Shown here: in pieces, positions 27,098 through 34,405 of the stretch
Layout of the letters: each line of letters opens with the position of its first letter
How positions within the stretch are numbered: position 1 is the first letter of the stretch
Assembly (NCBI RefSeq): GCF_020092905.1
Contig: NZ_JAGSGB010000001.1
Span: 124,001 to 188,000, forward strand
Direction of reading: 5' to 3'
DNA from: Pacificimonas aurantium
GTDB lineage: Bacteria > Pseudomonadota > Alphaproteobacteria > Sphingomonadales > Sphingomonadaceae
Length of the DNA stretch: 64,000 bases
Translations under genes and position numbers: made by a program
Notes under the pieces: generated by a model
What the model was told of the DNA's origin: nothing
Seen by the model: the letters and a program-made list of their open reading frames with translations, nothing else
Databases searched by the model: none

Positions 27098-29113
27098 TTA
27101 AAGTGCAACACGCTCTTCGACCGGCAGATACATTGGATCATTTGGTTCGATATCGAACGCCTCGTACCACCCGTCGAGATTGCGCACGATGCCGTTGACG
27201 CGGAATTCACCGGGCGGGTGATAGGATCTCGCGATATGCTCTTCCAGCGCGCCCGGGCTCCACACTGTCCGGAAGCTCTGCGCGTATGCGAGAAAGAAAC
27301 GCTGTTTCGCGGTGAACCCGCTGGCATCCGGACCGGCTCGCTCGGGATGCTCGGCAAGATAGGTGTCGAGCGCATGTTCGGCCAGTTTCAGGCCTATGAG
27401 ATCGCCAATCGCCTCGCCGATTGTTTGCTCCGGGTCCATTGATACGCCAGGCGACGGTTCCCAGGCTGCGATCTGCCTTTTCAGCTTTGCGACCTCGGCA
27501 TCGTACCGCTCTCGCGTCTCCTCGCTCCACCACGGTTGAAGGATTCCGTCCGGATCGAACTTAGAGCCTTGGTCGTCGAAGCTATGGCCGATCTCGTGAC
27601 CGACAACGAACGCGCTTGCAAACCACGCAGCCGGATCGTTGCTTTCGAGTGCGCCGCGAATGACGGCTGCGGTGATGGTCAGCGCGCGCCGATCGGGCGA
27701 ATTTGCAGCATCGACCGTATAGGGCTGCACGCCGTACCAATATTGCGAAGGCAGGGGCGTACCGATACCATCGAATTCTTCAGCGCGTGACGCCAGCATG
27801 AGCCCGCGAACGCTGCGGTAAAGATCGTCGGATACTATGCCCTCCGGGACAGGACGGTAATGCTCGGGCGCACCCAGTTTCAAAGTGAATCCGTCGATCT
27901 TATTGAGCGAAAGCGCGCGCGTTTCAGCGTCGAGCCACTCGGCACGTTCCAGCCACGATCGGGTTGCCGCGACCATCGCTGTCCCGATCGCGTCGGAACG
28001 GGACCGGTCCTGTTCGGAAAAGTTTTCGTCGACCCAGAGGCGCGCGAGATCGCTGCCCAGATATCTCGACACCACGCGACGCGCTCGCGCTTCGACCGGA
28101 CTGCGCCCGGCGCCGCCCGCGAGCCATTGGAGATGGAATCTTTCCGCCGGCGCGCGTAGTTCAGGGCCAAGATAGGTCTAGTGATTATCGACCCAATGGA
28201 AGGCCAGGTAGTCCTTGAGAACCTCGACCGGTGTTTCACCAAAGATGCGTGCTGCCTCTCGAACACCGGTGTCTTGGCGCAAAATGACATTCTGTGGATT
28301 GGACGCGCCCATCGCGTCGAGGAAACCCCGCCATTCGAAGCCTGGTGCGTAGTCCTGCAAGGCTTCGAAAGTCATCGGGGAATAATTCAGGGTGCGGTCG
28401 CGCATCTGGGCCTGGTCCCACATGCCATCTGCCAAAGCGGTCTCGAATGCGATGATTGCATCGGCGCGATCTGCGCTAGAGCTATACCCTAATTTCTCGA
28501 ATACGCCTGTCACATATTCTCTATACGCTTCGCGCAACTCCGCCTTGTCCTCCGCAAGGTAGGCCTCTTTGTTTCTGAGGCCGACCGCGCCTTGATGGTA
28601 GATCTCTTGGTCGATCGTGATCTCGCGGCGCGAAGGATTACCCGCGTCGATCCAGACATACGCTCCCACGATACTGTTGGAGAACGGGTCGGCCATGAAC
28701 CGCGCAACATCGTAGTGTGTCGCGAGCGAGCGGATCTCGTCCAAACCGGCACGCACATTTTCCTGCGCTGAAAGCGAGGCCCCGTCCGCCGAGTGATAGG
28801 CTCGATATAAAGTAGCGACGCGCCATGCAGGCGTCTCCTGAGCAGGATTCGAAGCGGCCGCATCGTTTATGATCTCGTTCAATACGACGCCGGTATCGAG
28901 CGCAGCGGCGTTGGCACCGCTCAATGATCTGCGATCTGCAGGAACCTCGGTCGTTTCCAGCCACGTGCCGTTCGCGTAGCGGTAGAAGTTAGTTCCAGGA
29001 TAGACGGACGAGCCCATGATTGAAACTTCGACGGCAGGTTCGAAATGATGCTGAGAATAGGCCGCACTCGATACCAGAATTGACGCGCTAGCGATCATCA
29101 AGAAACGTTTCAC
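27098..29113 (-). pseudogene. M13 (neprilysin-like) metallopeptidase with in-frame amber stop
   Basis: From ATG 29113 the frame gives a signal peptide (KRFLMIASASILVSSAAYS) and an M13 N-terminal domain (PGTNFYRYANGTWL), then stops at TAG 28178-28180. Reading on in the same frame continues the family without a gap (TYLGPELRAP..., then VVGHEIGHSFDDQG with the HExxH zinc site, GEAIGDL, and the end NDPMYLPVEERVAL). The total of 671 residues plus the stop fits the family length. A single nonsense change therefore splits a periplasmic zinc oligopeptidase. A fragment starting at GTG 28075 keeps the zinc site but lacks the N-terminal domain. Lower GC than the catabolic neighbours. Confidence 0.75.
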
Positions 29114-29333
29114 CGGCGAACTCCATGATTGGACAGATCAGCGCGGATCGAGATTTTTCTGTCAGATATTAGCCCGGACCGCCTCGCGCAGCTATACATC
29201 TGGTGTTCCGCTAAACAACGACGAGAGAGCACGCCCGTCGAGTGTAAAAGCGCGTTTGTCGAAATCCTTCCAGTTAAGTAACCGGTTTTCTCAGTGGCTG
29301 CAGAGGACCCGATCCTTCGACGAAAACCAGACA

Positions 29334-29644
29334 GTCCGCTCCCCGCCCTATTCTCGGCCATTCCGCTGTAGACCGCCCCAGGCCGACCGAATGACGGGTT
29401 TCAGGAGCGACGCGGCATCTCGTGAACGACCGCGCTAGGCTCACAGGCCGAGGCTGCTACGCTACCTCCAGCTCGATCCCGGCCATGCCCGTCGCCCAGC
29501 TGGGCATCGGCTCGTAGAATATCTCTTCACCTTTCGCGCCGGGAACGGCGCCGGCAAGAGCGATCCAGGCCGCGACCTCCAATCCGCCATTGCCCGCGAC
29601 CTCGAGAATCTCGCTGTTGTCGAGACCGGCGAGCGCCTGACCCC
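29334..29644. repeat. Intact-side copy of the direct repeat
   Basis: This is the partner of the 26741-26992 segment in the same orientation, about 2.6 kb apart. It covers 123 bp after the dioxygenase stop plus its last ~190 bp. The two copies flank the M13 gene. The 343 bp from 29114 to 29456 contain no gene apart from this repeat. Confidence 0.7.
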
Positions 29645-30269
29645 GACCGGCCAGGACATCTCCCAGAAAGGCGCGGTCCCACGTCTCGTTGATGACGCCT
29701 TCCTGCGGCATGCCGACCCAGTGGGACAGGCCGCCGCCCGCAAGCAGTACGACTTTCTCACCCTGCGGGCGACCGGCCCCGACGAAGTCGCGCAGGACGC
29801 CTCCCAGGCGATAGCTCTCCGCGGGCGTCGGATGGGGATAGAAGACCGTATTCACGTAAAGCGGAACGGCGGGAATGGTGCGGTCCGGGTCGACGATGCC
29901 GAGGGGGATCATCGCGCCGTGATCGGGTTGCAGCGGGTCGGCGCGGGCGATGCCGAGATCCTCGCCGCGCGCAAAACCGATCAGGTCCTCGGCAAAGGCC
30001 GGATGGCCGGGAAAGGGATCGCGGGGCAGGCCCATGTCGCCGCACGGCGTGAACTCCGCGGCTGTACCAACCGCGAACGGAGCCGGCGAGGCAAGGCTGA
30101 AGTTGTTCAGATGATCGCTCGTGATCATGACGATCAGATCGGGATCGAGCGCGCGAATCCGGCGCCCCACTTCCCGCATTCCCTGAAAGACCCGTTCCGA
30201 CTGGTCCTCGACGCCCTCCGGGCTGCCGAGTTGATGAGACATGGCGAAGGCGCCGACGATCTGACCCAT
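29457..30269 (-). CDS. Extradiol ring-cleavage dioxygenase, catalytic (LigB/CarBb-like) subunit
   Basis: The 270-residue class III (LigB-type) dioxygenase has the iron-ligand His at position 12 (AMSHQLG), as in LigB, and a second at 53 (ITSDHLNN); the conserved Glu is likely in GLEVAAW. It opens a catechol-type ring next to the hydroxyl groups with O2. Together with the preceding small subunit it resembles CarBaBb, which cleaves 2'-aminobiphenyl-2,3-diol. Its start lies just after the small-subunit stop. It is the last gene of the operon; a remnant of a second copy lies 2.6 kb downstream. Confidence 0.87.
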   Translation of the reverse strand: MGQIVGAFAMSHQLGSPEGVEDQSERVFQGMREVGRRIRALDPDLIVMITSDHLNNFSLASPAPFAVGTAAEFTPCGDMGLPRDPFPGHPAFAEDLIGFARGEDLGIARADPLQPDHGAMIPLGIVDPDRTIPAVPLYVNTVFYPHPTPAESYRLGGVLRDFVGAGRPQGEKVVLLAGGGLSHWVGMPQEGVINETWDRAFLGDVLAGRGQALAGLDNSEILEVAGNGGLEVAAWIALAGAVPGAKGEEIFYEPMPSWATGMAGIELEVA

Positions 30270-30270
30270 A

Positions 30271-30531
30271 TTATCTCCGGTCGAAAAAGTGGCTCATGGG
30301 AAAGAATTTCATCGTCGGACGCCCCGACCAGATGAGCCATTTGATGACGTAATTGCCGTGAATGCCGCTGTTCGACAGCTCGTCCCTGCTGCCGCCCCGC
30401 AGCAGCTCGCGCGTAGCGGGCTCCACTCCGAAGCGGTCGAACAGGATGTCGGGGTCTTCTTTCACCAGCGCACGATCGGCGGGATTGCGGACGAGATGTT
30501 CGATCATCTCGGTAACACCGGCAGGTGCCAC
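30271..30531 (-). CDS. Extradiol dioxygenase small (CarBa/LigA-like) subunit
   Basis: The 86-residue protein resembles the LigA-type helical subunit that caps LigB-type dioxygenases (NPADRALVKEDPDILFDRFGV, then SNSGIHGNYVIKWL). It has no catalytic residues of its own but helps form the active-site pocket. GTG 30531 is chosen because it lies next to the hydrolase stop; ATG 30507 is an alternative. Genes on both sides are 1-3 bp away. Confidence 0.8.
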   Translation of the reverse strand: MAPAGVTEMIEHLVRNPADRALVKEDPDILFDRFGVEPATRELLRGGSRDELSNSGIHGNYVIKWLIWSGRPTMKFFPMSHFFDRR

Positions 30532-30532
30532 C

Positions 30533-31360
30533 TTACGCCGCCGTCCGCTCGAGGAATGACTCGACCGCCGCGCAGAAGTCTTCCCTCGCTTCGATCATCG
30601 CCCAATGACCGCAATGGGGGACGATGTAGCCCCAGCTATTCTCGATCAGCTCGAGGAACTTGTAGGCACGCGGCAGGATCGACACACCGTCCTGCTTGCC
30701 GTTGACCACCAGCACCGGCTGTTTGATCGACGCCACCACCTCTTCGGCATAGTTGAGCGTGCCCTTGCGCGTTTCGGCGTTGATCGCGGCGAGGGCAGCC
30801 TGGGCTTCGGGTGCGTCGACCAGGTCATAACGATATTTGACCATCTCAGGCGTGGGCTCGAACCCGGGGGCCGTCAGCCCGCCGATGACCCTGCGCATGC
30901 CCTCCATCGTGAAGTCATATTTCAGATTATGCAGCAGATCCGGCGACGGCTTCGGCGGAATGGGCAGCCCGGCGCTTCCCATCAGGACCATGCGAGAGAT
31001 CAGGTCGGGCCGGTCCACGGCGATGCCGATCCCTGTTGCGCCGCCCATCGAATTGCCGACATAGGCGGCGCCCGAAAGCCCCATCGCGTCAAGGAAGTCC
31101 GCCATGTGCCGGTTCCGGCCCGGCTGATCGTAGACGTAGCTCTCGGGGGCGGGTTTGTCGGTCTTGCCGAAGCCGATCATGTCCGGGGCGATGACGCGGA
31201 ATTTCCTCGCCAGGAGAGGGATGCAGTCCTTCCAGTTGCCCCAGCTGTCGGCGCCTGCCCCGCCGCCATGGACCAGAACCAGCGGCTCGCCGTCGCCCGC
31301 CTCAAGATAATGGGTGCGGACGCCATTGGCGTCGGCGAAGCGCGAGGCGATCTCCGTCAT
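30533..31360 (-). CDS. Meta-cleavage product hydrolase (CarC/BphD-like)
   Basis: The 275-residue alpha/beta hydrolase has the oxyanion region VLVHGGGAGADSW, the nucleophile elbow GNSMGG, and the C-terminal His in PHCGHWAMIE. This pattern is typical of C-C bond hydrolases that split ring-cleavage products into a carboxylate and 2-hydroxypenta-2,4-dienoate. In the carbazole pathway the carboxylate would be anthranilate. Its ATG overlaps the Rieske oxygenase stop (ATGA), showing translational coupling. Confidence 0.87.
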   Translation of the reverse strand: MTEIASRFADANGVRTHYLEAGDGEPLVLVHGGGAGADSWGNWKDCIPLLARKFRVIAPDMIGFGKTDKPAPESYVYDQPGRNRHMADFLDAMGLSGAAYVGNSMGGATGIGIAVDRPDLISRMVLMGSAGLPIPPKPSPDLLHNLKYDFTMEGMRRVIGGLTAPGFEPTPEMVKYRYDLVDAPEAQAALAAINAETRKGTLNYAEEVVASIKQPVLVVNGKQDGVSILPRAYKFLELIENSWGYIVPHCGHWAMIEAREDFCAAVESFLERTAA

Positions 31361-32520
31361 CAGCGCAGATCCTGCTTGGTCTGGATGCCGCGGCCATGGC
31401 GGCTGGCCAGCCGGCGCCATTCCAGGATGGTGGAATCCGGCTCGCACAGCATCTCGTCGACCCAGCCATAGTCGTCGGCGTAAAAGGGTTCGGTGACTTC
31501 GCGCGCCCAGATGTCGTCGCCGTTGAAGCCATCGAGGCCATGCGGCTTCCAGTGCGTCTCGAACTTGTTCTGAAAGTCGATCCACTCTTCCTCGGTCTCG
31601 CAGGTCTGCCCGAGCGTCTGCACGTAGAGGTGGCGCTTCTCGTCAAGCGGAACATACCATTCGAACTGGGTCAGGCCCGGAACCGGGAAGCTGTTTACCT
31701 TCAGGACGCCGGGCAGCCAGATCGAGGTGCCGACCGAGGCCGACGTCCCCTGTACCTTGTCCGATCGCGGGCCTTTCACCACGACGCTGCCGTCGATGAC
31801 CCCTTCCCACACGGGATTATGCTTGGAGAAATCGTCTTCGACGCCCTTCGGCCCGTCTTCCTCCTCCACGGTCGTGACCGCCCCGTCGAGCGCGGTGTGG
31901 CCGAGCGGGAAGTTGAACTCGCGAAAGTGGCGGAGCGTGGAATCCTTGTGGATGAAGATATGCAGCGTGTCGAAGCCGTTCTCCGCGCCAAGGCGCCAGT
32001 TCGATTCCACGATGCGGTGCTTGCCGAGGATACGGACATTTTCGTCGAGGAAACCCGGCGGCACGTCGCGGTGGAGGGGGTGAACCTGGTCCTCGTCGCC
32101 CAAAAACACGAAGATCAGCCCCTTCGCTTCGTCGCACGGGTAGGTCACGATCTTCCGCCGCCCGCACAGGCGGCTTTCCGGCACGGCGAGGATGTTCACC
32201 AGTTCGCCGGTCTGAAAGCGATAGGTGTAGCCGTGATACCAGCAGGTGATCGTGTCCTTCGTGTAGCAGTCTGGCTTGCGCGACAGCGGCACGCCGCGGT
32301 GCAGACAGCGGTCACGCATGGCGTAGACCTTCCCCTCGATCCGCTTCAGCAGCAGCCGTTCGCCGAGCAGCTCAATGACCTGCAATTCGCCCTCGTCCAG
32401 CTCCTTGGAAAAGCGGACGGGATACCAGTGATTGCGGAACCCGAGCTTGGCCTCGACATAGCCTTTCCAGTCGCCGACCATGTTCGCGACTTCAGGGTTC
32501 ACTAGGGGTTCTTCACTCAC
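31360..32520 (-). CDS. Rieske oxygenase resembling carbazole 1,9a-dioxygenase CarAa
   Basis: The 386-residue oxygenase resembles CarAa from its N-terminus (AKLGFRNHWYPV) to its end (EWRRLASRHGRGIQT), and the length also fits. The Rieske cluster is C72-x-H74 and C93-x2-H96. The mononuclear iron region NGFDTLHIFIHKDS and GDDIWARE follow. CarAa-type enzymes attack angular positions next to a heteroatom and work as homotrimers without a beta subunit; none is present here. Start GTG 32520 overlaps the hydratase stop and has AGGAG upstream. The true substrate may be carbazole, dibenzofuran-like or another fused aromatic. Confidence 0.85.
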   Translation of the reverse strand: MSEEPLVNPEVANMVGDWKGYVEAKLGFRNHWYPVRFSKELDEGELQVIELLGERLLLKRIEGKVYAMRDRCLHRGVPLSRKPDCYTKDTITCWYHGYTYRFQTGELVNILAVPESRLCGRRKIVTYPCDEAKGLIFVFLGDEDQVHPLHRDVPPGFLDENVRILGKHRIVESNWRLGAENGFDTLHIFIHKDSTLRHFREFNFPLGHTALDGAVTTVEEEDGPKGVEDDFSKHNPVWEGVIDGSVVVKGPRSDKVQGTSASVGTSIWLPGVLKVNSFPVPGLTQFEWYVPLDEKRHLYVQTLGQTCETEEEWIDFQNKFETHWKPHGLDGFNGDDIWAREVTEPFYADDYGWVDEMLCEPDSTILEWRRLASRHGRGIQTKQDLR

Positions 32521-33311
32521 GCATTTGTCTCCTGGTCGCTGTTCGAAAAACTTGTGGAGACGGTCCCGAGACCGCCGATCGAGGCATGGAGGGTGTCGCC
32601 CGCAGCCACCGAAACCATCGGGCCGAGCGCACCGGTCAGGATGACTTCGCCCTTCCTCAGCGGGCTGCCGTAGTCCCGCGCGGCGCGGGCCAGCCACACA
32701 GCCGCGTTCAGGGGGTTGCCGAGGCAGTCGCTGCCGCGCCCGCTGGAGACGGTCTCGCCGTTCAGTTCCATCGTCATCGCGCACCCGCTCAGGTCGAGGC
32801 CGTCGAGACGCCGCGCCGGGCCACCAAGAACCACGAGGTTCGAGGAGGCATTGTCGGCAATCGTGTCGAAAATGCTGATCTTCCAGTCGGCAATGCGACT
32901 GCCGACGATCTCGAGAGCGGGCATGACCCAGCCCGTCGACGCGACGATGTCGGCGACGTTCGGGCAGTCGACGTCGATGTCCCGGTCCAAAATCAGGGCC
33001 ACCTCTGCTTCTGCGCGCGGCTGTTGCAGCCGTTCATAGGGCAGCACGTCACCGTCGCCGTAGATCATGTCCGCCATGACATGGCCGAAGTCCGGCGTGT
33101 CGACGTCCAGTTGCCGCTGAACGGCGAAGGAAGTGATCCCGATCTTGCGGCCCGCAACCCGGCGGCCCGACGCCTGCCAGCGGGCGACCTGCGCCATCTG
33201 TACGGCATAGGCGGTGGGAATATCGCACGGGGAAAGCTCTCCCGCGATCGGTGCCACCACGCCGGTGGAATAGGCCGAATCCAGACGTTCGGCGAGCGCT
33301 TGCGTCGTCAT
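32517..33311 (-). CDS. 2-hydroxypenta-2,4-dienoate hydratase (BphE/MhpD/CarD-like)
   Basis: The 264-residue protein belongs to the fumarylacetoacetate hydrolase-like hydratase group: GRKIGITSFAVQRQL, PRAEAEVALILDRDI (metal Glu residues) and GNPLNAAVWLA are its signatures. It adds water to the dienoate released by the hydrolase, giving 4-hydroxy-2-oxovalerate for the aldolase at 20.4 kb. Start ATG 33311 follows AGGGAG. It is the first gene of the meta-cleavage operon and faces the operator at 33346. Confidence 0.88.
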   Translation of the reverse strand: MTTQALAERLDSAYSTGVVAPIAGELSPCDIPTAYAVQMAQVARWQASGRRVAGRKIGITSFAVQRQLDVDTPDFGHVMADMIYGDGDVLPYERLQQPRAEAEVALILDRDIDVDCPNVADIVASTGWVMPALEIVGSRIADWKISIFDTIADNASSNLVVLGGPARRLDGLDLSGCAMTMELNGETVSSGRGSDCLGNPLNAAVWLARAARDYGSPLRKGEVILTGALGPMVSVAAGDTLHASIGGLGTVSTSFSNSDQETNA

Positions 33312-33345
33312 CAAACTGCGTCTCCCTTGCACTGTGTTTATATGA

Positions 33346-33356
33346 TTGTATGACAA
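33346..33356. promoter_or_regulatory. FadR-type operator in the divergent promoter
   Basis: TTGTATGACAA is an exact match to TNGTNNNACNA and is extended to the dyad GATTGT-3-ACAATC (33344-33358). It lies between the start of the meta-cleavage operon and the ferredoxin reductase gene, so it could control both. Confidence 0.65.
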
Positions 33357-33384
33357 TCTCAACAGCTTTTTAGGCGAGGTATCC

Positions 33385-34380
33385 ATGTTCGAGGCGAGGC
33401 TGAAGTTTCAGGATGGCGCGACGCTGGCGCTGCCGGTGAAGCCGGAGGAAACCGTCGTCGAAGCGGCGATGCGTCAGGACGTTCCGCTCCGATATGACTG
33501 CACGACCGGCGAGTGCGGGGCGTGTCTCGGCCGGTGCAGCCAGACCCGGTCCATTTCTAGTGGCCCCGCGCCGATCATCAGCGCCGAGGAAGCCGCCGAA
33601 GGGCTGGTGGCGACATGCCAGACACGAATGACCGCGGACGCCGCCTTCTCGTTCGACTATCCGTTGGAGCCCACCCCGTCGGAGCCGGCCCGGTACAGGG
33701 CGAAGCTCGCCGCCCATGACCGCTTGTGCGGGACCGTCTCCCGGCTGCTGATCGAACTCGACGACGCGGAAGGCTTCCGCTTCCAGCCCGGCCAATATCT
33801 GCGGCTTCGTCCCCCCGGACTGCGCGTCGCCCGCGCCTATTCGATCGCGAGTACCATGGCGGACCTGCCGCACATCGAACTGCTGATCCGGCACCTGGAC
33901 GGCGGCCAGGTCAGCGAGTGGCTGCGCAGCGCCGCCGCACCGGGCGACCGCCTCGTCCTGCAGGCGCCGCTAGGCGGCTTTGCAGCGGATACGAGCGCCG
34001 ACCGGCAAGTCTTCATCGCAGGAGGAACGGGGCTCGCACCCGTGCTGTCCATGATCCGGGCGCAAGCGGAGGAGGCTCGCGATATGCTGCTGGTTTTCGG
34101 CTGCACCCGCGAGGAGGAGCTATTCTATCATGAAGAGCTTTCTGCGCTCGCGGGCCGCGTCCCCCGGCTTGAAGTTCGTATCGCCCTGATGGAGGGGCAG
34201 CGTCCCGGCATATATCGGGGCACCGCGCTCGCGGCGCTTGCCGACGAGGATTTCGCCGCCGGCCACGCCTACCATCTGTGCGGCCCGCCCGCGATGATCG
34301 ATGCCGCGCGCGCACTTCTTCGTTGTCACTCCGTTCCGCCGCAGGCCATTCGCGCAGAGCGTTTCGCGCGCGGCGTATAA
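33385..34380 (+). CDS. Ferredoxin-NAD(P)H reductase (2Fe-2S plus FAD), CarAd/BenC-like
   Basis: The 331-residue reductase has an N-terminal plant-type 2Fe-2S domain (CTTGECGACLGRC...C), an FAD domain (RAYSIAST) and an NAD domain (FIAGGTGLAPVLSM ... YHLCGPPAMIDAA). It should feed electrons from NAD(P)H to the divergent CarAa-like oxygenase, directly or through an unlinked ferredoxin. No separate Rieske or plant-type ferredoxin gene exists in the window. ATG 33385 is chosen over an ATG at 33346 that lies within the operator. Confidence 0.88.
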   Translation: MFEARLKFQDGATLALPVKPEETVVEAAMRQDVPLRYDCTTGECGACLGRCSQTRSISSGPAPIISAEEAAEGLVATCQTRMTADAAFSFDYPLEPTPSEPARYRAKLAAHDRLCGTVSRLLIELDDAEGFRFQPGQYLRLRPPGLRVARAYSIASTMADLPHIELLIRHLDGGQVSEWLRSAAAPGDRLVLQAPLGGFAADTSADRQVFIAGGTGLAPVLSMIRAQAEEARDMLLVFGCTREEELFYHEELSALAGRVPRLEVRIALMEGQRPGIYRGTALAALADEDFAAGHAYHLCGPPAMIDAARALLRCHSVPPQAIRAERFARGV

Positions 34381-34405
34381 CCGGGGGTGAGGGCCGCTCC
34401 GGGCG

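Noticed and set aside
28178-28180. Selenocysteine or pyrrolysine at the stop in the M13 gene
   Set aside because: The codon is TAG, not TGA, and no pyrrolysine genes or family precedent are visible; a nonsense mutation is the simpler explanation.
26741-29644. Composite transposon
   Set aside because: The flanking repeats are gene-derived (carBb 3' end) and no transposase gene or terminal inverted repeats are visible.
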